Positions 45,595-56,579 of a DNA stretch of 64,000 bases are shown here, piece by piece. Numbering within the stretch: position 1 is the first letter of the stretch; every line of letters starts with the position of its first letter. Under the pieces are notes generated by a model, which searched no databases, was not told the DNA's origin, and was given only the letters and a program-made list of their open reading frames with translations. The DNA is from Geotrypetes seraphini. Lineage: Eukaryota; Chordata; Amphibia; Gymnophiona; Dermophiidae. A program made the position numbers and the translations under genes. The stretch spans positions 22,954,664 to 23,018,663 of the forward strand of contig NC_047095.1 of the NCBI RefSeq assembly GCF_902459505.1. The letters are read 5' to 3'.

Positions 45595-45965
45595 GAAGGA
45601 GGGAAGGTTGTCAGAACTGCTCTACTGCTTCAGGGGGGGGGGGGGGTTGTCAGAACTAGCTGCTGCTGCTTTGGGGGTGGAAGGGAATGTTGTCAAAACT
45701 GGCTGTAGCTTTGGGTACTGGAGGGAGGGAGATTTGGGCTGTCTTGATGCTTTGGGAGCCTGAGGGAGGGAGATTTGTGGCTGCCTTGATATTTTGGGGG
45801 CTGGAGGGAGGGAAGGGGGTTGTTGTATCAGGAGCACGACTTTGGAGGTTGTCAGGTGGAGTACAGGAGCTAATTATTATTATTTTTTTTTTTGTCGACA
45901 ACTTTTTTTTGCCGGTTGGTTGAGAGTGCTGGTTAATTGAATACCAGTTAACTGGGATTCTACTG
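45595..45965. mobile_element. Mariner-type MITE remnant with internal tandem units
   Basis: The right end AGTTAACTGGGATTCTACTG is followed by TA (45966-45967). Inside are 50-65-bp imperfect tandem units (GGTTGTCAGAACT, GCTTTGGGxxCTGGAGGGAG). The portion 45790-45950 is duplicated at 43250-43413. No left terminus is visible. Confidence 0.55.
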
Positions 45966-46004
45966 TAGTTGCACTAAGGAAGCAAGATTTAATAGCAAGG
46001 CTCC

Positions 46005-46310
46005 TCTTAGATTAATAGGATATCAAAATAAGTATCAAGGGGTCTGTCTTATGGTGCACAGCTTTTAAGACCAAGCATAATGATTTAATTGAGTTTTTCA
46101 CTGTCAGATAGTATAGACTGAGAACATAAAACAGAGGTAATATGACTATATCTGTTCTCATTAACAGTCTGGCTGCTGTGTTCTGAATCAGTTGTATACA
46201 CTGTAATTGTTTCTTCAGCAATACAGAATACCGATAATTAAAATAATCAAGTCGATAGGTAATTAAAGCATGCATCAAATTATGCCTGATGTCTCCTTTT
46301 TTTCACAATT
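46005..46310 (-). mobile_element. L2-clade LINE fragment
   Basis: The minus strand reads MHALITYRLDYFNYRYSVLL, LQCIQLIQNTAARLL and LCLVLKAVHHKTDPLI, equivalent to the conserved L2 segment between RT and tail. About 300 bp remain. Confidence 0.8.
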
Positions 46311-46764
46311 TCCTTTAGATAAGCCAGTGTAACATGCTGGTATTTAATAACAGTTTGGCATAATGCATTGTTGGCACACTGTTGCTATGCTCATAGGAAT
46401 AAAATAGGCTATGTGGCTGGCAGTGCATGTTAACTGTTGGTTAAAAAGTCCTCCCATTTTGAAGCCCCAGTTGGCATGTTGGGATGCTGTTATATTCCCA
46501 AATATTTCTTATTGGATTCCATGCTTCACATAAAGCTTGCTCAAGGGAACTGCAAGATTACTGATTCTTTGCCCACAAGCTTTGGAAGGTTGCCTTGGAG
46601 CTCCCCTGAGGTTCTGGTTCTGGTTCTGCATTAATTTTGAAAGGACACTGAATATAAATTTAAACTTTTGCAACCTCCTTCACTAGGAAAAATTAAACTT
46701 AGAGTACCTGATAATAAAAAATTGTACACTTCTCTGAACTTCTGCAAGATATAGGATAGTTTAT
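46311..46764. other. Unassigned intronic sequence
   Basis: No exon or named repeat is recognised. Confidence 0.3.
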
Positions 46765-49285
46765 CCCAGGACAAGCAGGCAGCATATTCTCACATGTGGG
46801 TGACATCATCTATGGAGCCCCAGCAAGGACAGCTTTAAAAGTGCATTGCCTCTTTAAGAACTTAAGAAAGTTCACGAACTGCCTGCACCACGCTTGCGCG
46901 AGTGCCTTCCCGCCCGATGCAGGCTCGTGGCTCCTCAGTTCTTAGTTTTCCGCAGAGCTAAGCAGTCATTCTCTGAATGTTGTTCAGTTTTTTGCTATTT
47001 GCCTTCCCGCTCACACATTTTTTTTCTTTTATTCTTAACTTATTTTAAAATTTACTTCTTAAAAAAAAAGAAAGTAAATGAGGAACATTTTTTCCTCTTT
47101 TTTTTTCCTTGGAGGCTTCGCCCGCTGAGTCCTTAATTTTTCCTAAGCCACCGATTTGGCTAAAGTGGTCTTTTCGACCTTTTCAGGCTGCTAATGGTCT
47201 TAAAAAAAATGCTGCAGGTGGCCAAGGCCAATTTCTCTTTCGACATACAGTCTCAACCCAGAACATCAGGTGGAACTTGTGCCCAGAGTACTACCCTGCA
47301 GAAATGTTCGATAATCAGCCTGGAAACTTCAACAGGAAAGATTGTATGGGACTGGCATGGGCATTGAACAGACTTTGCAACCTTCGTCATCGAAGACATC
47401 GACATCAGCGTCAGGAGACATTGCTCCGCTGGTAAGCCTTCCGGCTTGCCTCAACCTCGAGGTGTGTATCCTCATTGAGGTCACCCTCTTTGCGGCAAGC
47501 CATGATACCAGTGGTACTGGCAAATAAGTCAGAGGTACTGGTGCTTCAGAGGCCACCAGCTTCCTAGCCGGCATCACAGTTCATTTTTGCATCAAGTCTC
47601 TTGATGCCGACCAAGCAGCGATGACCGCCTTCCAGCTTGCCTCAACCTCAAGGGCAAGCTGTGGCACTGATGGTACCGGCAAATAAGCCAGAGCTACTGA
47701 TGCTTTTCTTCTGGGAATAGCTTGATGCGCTGTTCTGAAGGAATTTGGGTGATGCATGTAAATTGCGTATCCCAGTATCACCTCCCTCTGTACTGGTTCA
47801 ACCTAAGCATATGGCTACCAGGTTCTATGGTACTGCAGCTGGTTCTCTGGAGTGACATTGATGTTCCATGTCTAGGTATTGATCCTCTCATCACCAGTCC
47901 AGTTCTTCATTGATGATCCAATGAGCATCGTTCCTCCTTGCATTCTTCAAAGAGAAAACATTGCTCTCTCCTGTTCTTCAAAGAGAAAACCAGCTTTGCA
48001 TCATACTTCTTCCTACTCATCGAACCGGTACCGTACTCGAAGAAGGCATTGATCTTCTCGATGCTTTTCTTTGCCAAGGCCTTCATATCCTTCTGACTTA
48101 CAGTCTGATTCAACTGAGGACTTCTCTGATTCAACAACAGAGGTTTATGACACTCCTTTGGGAAAAGTCTTCATACCAGTGTCCACCAATGGCTAAATCT
48201 TCTACTGAAAGACTTTCTTTCACTATAGTTATTAGGCAGTTGCTGAAAGAGTACCACTTGAGCTAGAAGCTGATTCTGCCTACAGTACTGAATGGAGGGC
48301 TTAGATTCTGATCAGCCTCCTAAAGAACTTCTCAAAGAGACCATTCATAAGAACTAGGAAATGCCCCTTACCAGGCGGCGTAGAAGGCTCGGTGTGAGGC
48401 CACCAGAGCAGAACCGAAGACGTCACTTACAGCAGTTTGATGAGGCTTCCCATTTACTATAGGCTACACCACGCAAGCGATAGTACACCAGTAATAAGGC
48501 TCCTGAGGCAGGCCATATTGGCCGAAACACAAGCATGCCGAGCCATCGCACATATTTCTACAATTGCAGAATAAAGTTGCACACCAACATTTCTGCACAT
48601 CTCCACTGAGGTTTGTTTGTTTCTAAGGAGGAATCTAACATGGGTGTAGAGTTTGTAAAGTTGGATTCCTCCACATGGTATTCAGCAATCAACTTTACAA
48701 GCTTCAAATGAGTTGCAACTAATCCAGGATTCCACCATGAGGCATAGAGCCTGTAAGGTGGCTCTTTCCTGTTGTTTCGATACAATTATACATGAAATGG
48801 CGGGATCTAACAGTTGTGTAGAGCCTGTAAGTTAGATTGCCACCATCTTTGAACCTTCCACTGTTTTTTCCTCGAAGCAGGATCAACCAGGTTTTTTCTT
48901 GCAACATGTCTTCCACTGTTCCATCAATGTTTATGCAGTACCTTCTCCATCAGTGGTTATACAGTACCTACATCCATTTACTTTAAGTCTTTTCCCTATA
49001 CCTGTGTTCCTTAAAGAACATTCACCACACCACACCACTTTTACTCCATCTTCTTTTGATTCCAAAAGCCTGGAGGTTTGGGAGTGGCTGTAGGGGAGGA
49101 GGAGGCCACTACATTAAAAAAAAAAAAAAATAATAATTTGTGAATGACTTTCTCTTCACTTAACATTATGCCTCCAGATCATCCTCCAAGATAATCTTTT
49201 CAAGTCGTCTCTTCTTCTCTGGAGATGGTATCTCTTCTTCTCATCAAAAGAAAAGTTTCACCTCTGTAGAGGAACCAGTTTTTTT
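46765..49285 (+). mobile_element. DIRS-type retrotransposon fossil, left end and gag-like part
   Basis: The left terminal sequence CCCAGGACAAGCAGGCAGCA and the next 150 bp match the start of the DIRS at 27178. A gag-like region runs to about 48370. After about 500 bp of other sequence (48375-48890, with CTGAGGCAGGCC, GCCGAAACACAAGC and a CTAACAGT/GTGTAGAG hairpin-like repeat) serine-rich gag-like text returns to 49285. RT and recombinase are absent. It is badly broken, with many breaks. Confidence 0.7.
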
Positions 49286-49299
49286 TTTACTTCTGGTAT

Positions 49300-49890
49300 T
49301 TCCTCATCCTAAAAGGGAAGAAAGGTCTATGGCCTCCTTTCCCTCCTCCCCTCCCAGCAGCATCTCTCCTTCTCCTTCCCTCCAGGTCCAGTAGCAGCTG
49401 CCCCTTTTATTCCCTTGTCCAGCAGCTTCCCAGCTTCCTTTCCCTCCTCCCCTCCCAGCAACATCTCTCCTTCTCCTTCCCTCCAGGTCCAGTAGTAGCT
49501 GTCCCTTTTTTTCCCTTGCCCAGCAGCTTCCTAGCCTCCAACAGTGGCTTTCTCCCCTCCCAGCAGCTGTCGGTACTTTCCAGCGCAGCGATTCAGGAAG
49601 GCAGCCTTTGGGGTTGCCTCTGATGATGCAACTTCCTCTTTCCTCAGAGGCAGCGCGACCCATCAAAGAACCCAAGGCTGCCTTCCTGAATCGCTGCGCT
49701 GGTAAGTACAGCTGCTGGGAGGGGAGAAAGCCACTGTTGGAGGCTATCCATGATCTCCCCAACCCTGCGTGGACTTCAGCTCGTTGATCTTGCTGGTCCT
49801 GTGTGGACCGGCAGGAAATTGCAGATGTCAATCTCGCTGGCCCTGCACTGACCTGCAGGAATTTTCTGCAGACCGGCGGTTGAAGAACAG
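49300..49890. mobile_element. hAT-like element with internal tandem and inverted repeats
   Basis: The right end (GACCGGCGGTTGAAGAACAGTG) is followed by CTCTAGAT, a typical hAT target word. The left end is not certain. A 115-bp unit (CTCCTTCCCTCCAGGTCCAG) is repeated at 49340-49510, and a palindrome pairs AGCGCAGCGATTCAGGAAGG (49580) with TTCCTGAATCGCTGCGCTGG (49683). No coding sequence is recognised. Confidence 0.6.
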
Positions 49891-49899
49891 TGCTCTAGA

Positions 49900-51262
49900 T
49901 TAGATTAGATCTAAAAGGTAGATGGCATTTAATGTGAGCAAATGTAAAGTGATGCATGTAGGGGGAGGAACCCAAACTATAGCGATGTGATGCAGGGTTC
50001 TGCATTAGGAATCGCTGCCCAGGAGAATAATTTAGATGTCATCATTATTGATACATTGAAACCCTCTGCTCAATGTACAACAGAAGCTAAGAAAGCAGAT
50101 AGAATTATTAGGAAAGGAATGGTAGACAAAAACTGAGAATGTTATAATGGTTTTGTATTATTCCATAGTACAATTCTGGTCATTGCATCTAAAAAAAAGA
50201 TGTAGCAGAATTAGAAAAGAAACAGAGAAAGACAACAAAGGTGGTAAGAGAATAGGATGACTTCCCCATGAGAGAAGGCTAAAGAGGCTAGGGTGCTTCA
50301 ATTTAAAGAAGAGATGGCGGAGGAGAAAATCATGAGTGGAGTGGAATGAATAAATGTGATTGTGAATCACTTTTTCAAAAAATACAGGGACTAGGTGTAC
50401 ACAATGAACCTGCTAAGTCAGTGTTTCACAAACTTTGTCGAGTTGTGGCATACATCCGAAAGTGTGCAGATGTTGACGCAATGAGGTCAAATGCATGCTT
50501 GAGATCATCATATTGATGTCCACACATGCGCAAAGGCCCTCCAGAAAGACTCTGAAGCACCAGTGGAGGGTGCCAGCAGGGAAGACGTGCGGAGAAAAGA
50601 GGAGCTGGCACCGGCTGATTGCCTACAGGATGTACTTTTCTTTGAATTTTGTGTTATCTTTTCTATTTTAATAATTGTTTACTCAGGTACTTTAAGCTAG
50701 ATTGTGAGCCTTCGGCTCAGATAGGGAAGTTCTAAGTACCTGTATTGTACTGTATTGTAAACCGCTTAGATCTGTAATATGTTTAAGCGGTATATCAGAT
50801 ATTAATAAAACATAAACATGTGCCTCTCGCCACGAAAGGCACGTCCTGTAGGCACTCAGCTGGCGCCGGCTCCTCTCCTCCTCCCCAATGTCTCGCGGCA
50901 CACTTGAAATCTCAAGAGGCACAAAGTTTGCGATACACTGTACTAAGTAGTAAATTTAACAAATCAGAGAGAGTATTTCTTCACTCAAGATGTAATGATT
51001 TGGAATTTGTTGCCAAAACATGTGATAAAGTTTTTAAAAAAGGGTTGGGCAAGTTCCTAAAAGAAAAATCCATAAACTGTTGTTAAGGTTCACTTGGGAA
51101 AATCCATTCCTTTTTCCTGTGATAAGCAGCATGAAATCTATTTTACTGTTTTGAGATCTTGCCAAGTACTTGTGACCTGGATTGGCCACTGTTAGAAACA
51201 GGATACCGGACTTGATGGACATTTGGTCTGTCCTATTATGGCGATGCTTATGTAATTATGAA
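49900..51262 (+). mobile_element. CR1 LINE fragment split by a hAT
   Basis: Degenerate frames give MAFNVSKCKVMHVG, NPLLNVQQ and RLKRLGCFNLKKR before 50418, and TNQREYFFTQD-like sequence after 50949. The 3' UTR has GGCCACTGTTAGAAACAGGA and GGACTTGATGGACATTTGG, the same subfamily as 14985-15525. It is old, with many stops. Confidence 0.8.
50419..50940. mobile_element. hAT-like element, TSD TGCTAAGT/TACTAAGT
   Basis: It starts CAGTGTTTCACAAACTTTGT and ends CAAAGTTTGCGATACACTG. The flanks at 50411-50418 and 50941-50948 differ at one base, and the CR1 is collinear on both sides. A minus-strand SINE-like piece (50685-50820) is nested inside, with TACTTTAAGCTAGATTGTGA and ATGTTTAAGCGGTATATCAG. Confidence 0.9.
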
Positions 51263-51860
51263 ATACAATGCATTCAGTAAAAGCAATGCTCTCAAAAAGA
51301 CATGTTATAAATCTTTTATTATAGCATATTACATAATATGATGAGAAATACAGAGAAAAATTGAACTGTAGTTACCAACTTGCTGGCTGTGATTGCTCTG
51401 GCTGCTGCTTTGCTGACTTACCTAAGTAATGGAAGAAAATCACTTTGTCTTATTTTCTATTAGGTTTAGGGACGAGCTATATAATTGTATGTTTTTACTT
51501 AATTGATGTATTGACATTAATGTTCATAGAAGAAGGTTATATATAAGTGTAAATATGTATTAAACTTTTTTTTTTGGTTTGGCATGCCTGTTGTAAGCTT
51601 TTCAATCATTCTGTCAAAGTCTTAACTGAAGATATTAGTCTGCAATATTTTTTAGAAATATACCAGGATTTTACTGATTAGTGGAGCACTGGCATATAAA
51701 CATTTTGCAATTTTTGGCTTTTATTTCATTGACTAATTATGTCATGTTTTGGAACTATTTTTATTAAATAGCACTTTGTCTTATGATGTTTGTTAGAATT
51801 CAAAAATGTAAATCACTACAATTATGGTTTTTATATACAATACACCTGTCATCTTTTCAG
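51263..51860. other. End of EVI5 intron 1
   Basis: AT-rich intronic DNA runs up to the acceptor at 51860. The last 25 bases include the tract CACCTGTCATCTTTTCAG. No repeat is recognised. Confidence 0.5.
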
Positions 51861-52090
51861 GTGGCGACAGACAAGGTTGCAGAAAAGCTAAGTTCTACTC
51901 TCTCATGGGTGAAGAACACAGTCTCGCATACTGTCAGTCAAATGGCCAGTCAGGTGGCAAGTCCATCAGCTTCATTACATACTACATCCTCATCTACCAC
52001 CCTGTCTACCCCAGCACACTCCCCTACATCAGCAGCACAGCTAAGTCCAGATGAGGTTGAGCTATTGGCAAAGTTAGAGGAACAAAACAG
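51861..52090 (+). CDS. EVI5: EVI5 internal coding exon (N-terminal region)
   Basis: EVI5 is a TBC-domain regulator of Rab GTPases (linked to Rab11), also known for roles at the centrosome and midbody and in the cell cycle. This exon starts in phase 0 after a pyrimidine-rich ATCTTTTCAG acceptor and reads VATDKVAEKLSSTLSWVKN, then a Ser/Thr-rich stretch, then SPDEVELLAKLEEQNR. That matches the N-terminal region I know from mammalian EVI5; the paralogue EVI5L lacks the VATDKVAEKL part. It is 230 bp long and ends in phase 2 at a GTCAGT donor, leaving AG to be completed by the G of the next exon. An in-frame ATG with a good Kozak context (A at -3, G at +4) lies at 51942 and starts MASQVASPSAS, comparable to the MASP start of EVI5L. 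The upstream coding exon is not visible in the window. Confidence 0.95.
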
Positions 52091-52189
52091 GTCAGTAGCT
52101 CATACTGTCTGGATTTTTTTTTTACTCTTTGAAGAATATTTTAAAATACTTAAAGCATGTTATGATTTTAAGAATAGATTTTGGGAATC

Positions 52190-52552
52190 CAGTTAACACT
52201 GGTCAATGCCTATGCTCCTAATGAAAGCCAAAGAATATTTTAGAAGGTGCTGGGGAAGCTGCTCACCAATGATTTGGATGGGGCTTTATTAGTGGCAGGA
52301 GATTTTAATGTTGTTTTAAATCCTACACTAGACAGGTCAAATATAACCTTTAGCTCTAAAGGGCATAAATGTAGAAAATTAAAGATACTGATGCAAGATT
52401 TTAAACTCACAGATGTTTGGAGAGCCTGAAATGCTACTACCAGAGACTATTTCTACCATTCTGCTGTCCACAACATCTAGTCTCACATAGATATGATCTT
52501 GGCAGGGGTTCCGATTAGCTAAATTCTATGATTCTAATCTGAAAAATATAGT
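52190..52552 (+). mobile_element. L1-clade LINE endonuclease fragment
   Basis: In frame pieces read LVNAYAPNESQ, LLVAGDFNVVLNPTLDRSN, LKILMQDFKLTDVWRA and SHIDMILAGVPIS. The order NAYAPN, GDFN, DR, DVWR and SHIDMIL is that of the apurinic endonuclease of L1-type elements and differs from the CR1 endonuclease. It is cut on the right by a DIRS element. Confidence 0.8.
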
Positions 52553-55500
52553 TCTTGTACAATCTTGCTCTATTCCTGGACAAGTGGGTTACGCATCCCA
52601 TGTCGTGAGACAGCTTTTAGGATGCCTCATTTCAACAACTTTTTCAGACCCTCCCCTCTTACCTCAGGACTGTTCTCAGACTTCCAGTTGCTTTCCTACA
52701 AGCAAGACAGTAGGAGCTAGTCTTCTGCTCATGTTTATTTTTTCTTCAAATCAGTATTTTTACGTTCTTGGGTCTTCGTGCTGCAGAAGTTCCCAGCGGG
52801 GACAGCTCTGGCTGCGGGAGATCATAGACTGAGGATAAAATCTGTTTCCAGAGGGTTGGCCGCCTGGCAGTGCACCATCTGGACAGTCTGCACTTTCAGA
52901 TTGGGACTCAGGGACCGTTCCCTTGGAAGCTGACTCACCCCAGGTTTGTCCCCTAGTGGGTTTAAGTGTAGGCTTTGTGGCTCTGTGGAGGTATGCCCGG
53001 GATTGGAGCCGACTGCGTTCCTCTGCAAAGTCATGTCTGCATTGTGTTCCATGGGTGGCAGAGGTCCCTGGCTGTTGGACTTGGGCCAGAGGGGCATTCA
53101 GAAGACCAGCAGTCCAGTTGCAAGGCTCATTGAGGTAGAGGGTCTCCCTGTAAGCTGTTTCAGCTTTCCTTACTGCAGCTTTCAGCACAGCATGACACAA
53201 TGAGTACAGATCTGACAGCCTAGTACAGTGATTTGGGGGGGGGGGGGGGAGCAGGGTGTCTTTAAAAATGAGTTTTGGGCAGCTTGGGAATTAGCCCTAG
53301 TCTGTCCTACTGCTAAAATCCTACAATTGCTGTGTTTTGGGGGTTTCTGTTCTTTTCCTGGGGGGAGGGGGGGTTCCTGAAAATTACACTCGCGGTAGCC
53401 ATCTTGGATTTTCCAAATTTGAATTTAAAGCTATTTTTTGCCTCTACAAGTTTCGTTTTTGCACGAAAACTGCTCAGATGGACTCATCAAGGCAAGATAC
53501 TCCAGATTCATGCCCTGTTTGTGGTGGATGGCTGTCTGATGAGCAGTCTTGTTCCAAGTTTTCTGTGGTGTGGGAGGGAGGCGAGACTTCATCAGCCCAA
53601 GTTCCTTTGACCCCTGAAGGGGGTCCTGCCACTCACTCCAGCTGAGGTCAGTCTAAAAAGTTGAAATTGGCCCCCGGGGACAGTGTGTTTGAAGCCCCGG
53701 CGAAACACAGCCATGATTTGGCGTCTAAGGGGCAAAAATCCTCCAAAAATTTTAGAGAGTTCTCAGCTGCTGCCCCAGACAAGGGGCTTTCCCCAGAATT
53801 TATTAACATATTCTACCAGGCTTGTTTACCAAGAAAAAGGCGCCCTCTGTGCTGCCTCTGGCATCCTTGCTGGCTATGGGAGTTTCCCCTTCCCAGGACA
53901 TGGGTCTTAAGTCCAGTTTTCCTGAGTTGTCCAGGGTTGTTTCACCAGCTGATGACACGGATGAACAGGATGACTTGACGATATCATTGCTTACTCAGGC
54001 TGGCACCACCACTGTAGGGGATGTTGCGGGTCTCGTCGATCTCTAAGATCCAGATCCAGGAGAGGTTCTGGATCTGGGTGAGGAGATTCTTCAAGCCCCC
54101 GGCTTTGGTCAATCTAATTTCCGAATCCCTCCAGGAGTTGAAATTAGAGGTTGAGCAGTCAGCAGTAGCAGAATGATCTCTTATGAGTAGCACAAAGCCA
54201 CAGTCTTCGTCTTTCCCTGATCATATATTGTCAAGATGCTCATGGACCACTGTGAGGCACTGAGAGTCACTAGAGCCATGTCCAAGCTCTGTCCGATGGT
54301 GGACGCTTTTAACAAGCATTTTGCTTCCCCAAAAGTGGATTCCTCAGTGGCACAGGTCACCAAATGTACTTCTCTCCCAAGTGATGAAGAAGTTGTGCTG
54401 AAGGACACAAAGGACCGTAAAGTTGATTTTGTCCTCAAATGACTCTGGCTATGCAGCTTCCAAGCTGAAAGCATCATTGGTTGCTTCCTTGTGACCAGAG
54501 CTTGTCATTCTAAGCTATGCCATGATCCTGCCAGGATATCCCTATTTTAATTTCAGGCATGGATTATGTGGTGGACACTTTCTATGATCTCTTCAAAGTG
54601 CTGAGCAAGCTCTCGGCATACTCTATTTTGGCACACAGGATGTTGTGGATCCGGCAGTGGTCCGGTGACTCTTCTTTTTAAGTGACCTTGAGTAAACTAC
54701 CTTTCAGAGGACAATTGCTGTTCGTTAAAGGTCTAAATGATCTCATGGCTAGACAGTAGGACCTGGTCCTCTCGAGATCCACGGCATCCTAGCTTTTGTT
54801 TCTTCTGACATTCCCGTCGGTACTAGGGGGCTCCTCAAAGCAGCGTTCCTTTCATTCAGCCAAACAGTGGTTTGGTGGTTTCCGGCACCAACAGTTTCTA
54901 CCCTAAGAAACAGTTCTGACGTTAGGCAGATCAAAGGGTGGCTCTTGGCCTTCCTGGCAGAATTGCCATCCATCACCTCCAACTGCTGGGTCTTGGATAT
55001 TCTTCGCGATGGCCACAAACTCGAGTTTTATTGGCCCCTGTCAGAGCTCTTTCTGGACTCCCTGAGATTCAGGTTTTAGGATTATGGATTCCAGCGTGTT
55101 TCTACGCACTGTTCCTTCATTTCTCTCGAAGGTGCTCTCTAGCTTCCACATCAACCAGAAGGTCTAACTTCCTACCTTTGTTCCCTCTGGTTTGAGGGAG
55201 CAGGACTGGGTTACAGTTGCTTGATGTGCGTAGGTTTTTGTTGAGGTACTTGAAAGTCACAAACAAGTTTCGGGTTTCCGTCCACCTGTTTGTACTGTCC
55301 ATAAGGGCAGTCCAGCTTCGAAAGCCACCATTTTGAGATGGATCTTTATGGCTATTTCATCTGCTTTATATTGCAGCCGGAAAGAAGCCTCCTATTTCTG
55401 TCGTGGCTTATTCTATTCGAGGTGTTGCCTCCTCGTGGGCATAGTCATCAGCGATTTCTCTTGAGGAGATTTGCAGAGCTGCTAACTGGTCCTCCTTGCA

Positions 55501-55740
55501 TACTTTTACCAAGTTTTTTACAGGATCGATGTGGCGGCCAAGCAGGATGCTGCTTTTGGTTCCTCTGTTTTGTCAGCAGGCTCATTAGTCCTACCCTAAC
55601 TCTTCGGGATTGCTCCGTTACATCTCGCTTGTCCAGGAATAGAGCGGGATTGTACAAGAACAAAAGATTAGGTTCTTACCTTTGCTAATCTTCTTTCTTG
55701 TAAATCCACGCTTTATTCCTGGAACCCGCCCTGGGAGTTT
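52553..55740 (+). mobile_element. DIRS-type retrotransposon fossil with inverted ends, internally reduced
   Basis: The left end (TTCTTGTACAATCTTGCTCT, ATTCCTGGACAAGTGGG) reappears inverted at about 55620-55663, so both ends of the element are present. A gag-like frame begins with MDSSRQDTPDSCPVCGGWLS near 53478, and gag-like helices lie near 54410-54700. The reverse transcriptase and RNase H are largely missing, and the C-terminal end of the tyrosine recombinase is recognisable near 55400-55600. The bases following the inverted end (AAGATTAGGTTCTTACC) match the terminus at 26555. It is broken, with many breaks. Confidence 0.75.
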
Positions 55741-56054
55741 CTGATTTGCTGCTTGTCTGCCTTAATAAGTACTGGTAAACTGGATTTATGGTTTCTTGAC
55801 CATCCTTTCTAAGAGTACCATCTCAATATGTTATGCACTTTGTCTTTGGGGTCCCTAGCTGTAGCGCCCCCCCCCCCCTCTGTTAATGCAGATTGTCTTT
55901 CCTTATAGCACAGTTTATTTCAGGTTTATACTGGCAACATTCACAGTAAGGAATATATCCTGTGATGTTTCACAGCAGAGTAAAGGAGTGTTTTGCCATT
56001 GCCTTCTTCTGCGCAGTGTGCAGCTCCACTCTGCTGCCCAACATAGGGGTCCTC
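55741..56054. other. Unassigned intronic sequence
   Basis: Possibly the outer end of the DIRS fossil followed by the flank of the 5S-like repeat. It includes a C13 run near 55866. Confidence 0.3.
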
Positions 56055-56145
56055 AGCATACAGCACCTGGTATTCCCAGGTGGTCTGCCATCCAGGTACT
56101 AGCCAGGCCCGACCCTACTTAGCTTCCGATAGTAAGAGCAGGCCT
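56055..56145 (-). pseudogene. 5S rRNA-related remnant
   Basis: The reverse complement reads GGAAGCTAAGTAGGGTCGGG, CCTGGCTAGTACCTGGATGG, CAGACCACCTGGGAATACCA and GGTGCTGTATGC. That is the 3' two-thirds of vertebrate 5S rRNA, including the internal control region start and the terminal stem, with about ten changes. The 5' third is not recognisable. It may be a 5S pseudogene or the head of a 5S-derived SINE; the neighbouring TGCCATTGCCTTCTTCTGCG suggests a repeat of that kind. Confidence 0.7.
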
Positions 56146-56579
56146 ACTCATAACCTGTTTAAATTGTTAAAACTTTTCATGTTATGAGTAGATTAGACTT
56201 ATTTGTCGGGGAGTTTCTCTGTATCCCTCCCTTTTTTCTATATCCTCTACAGGTGTGACTGTCTGCTTTTGCATGAACTGGAAACCTGAGTGCAGTCCTG
56301 AGGAGGATGACATAGTGGATAAAGGTGAACCAGATGATGTAGTGCATTTAAATTTTCAGATAGCTTTTGCCATTTTTAAGCATTGTCCACTTGAAAGTTA
56401 ATGTTTAAATGGTACCAATTCTGCTGAAATGCAGCTTGAAGACAATTTTCACTGTGGATTGAGTTTCAGCCTATTGCCTATTTACTGCATGCAGCAAATT
56501 GTTATATCAACATAGAAATGAAAGGCTTATAGAAACAGAACTATCTAACTTATACCAACATAAATCAAATGATTTAAAC

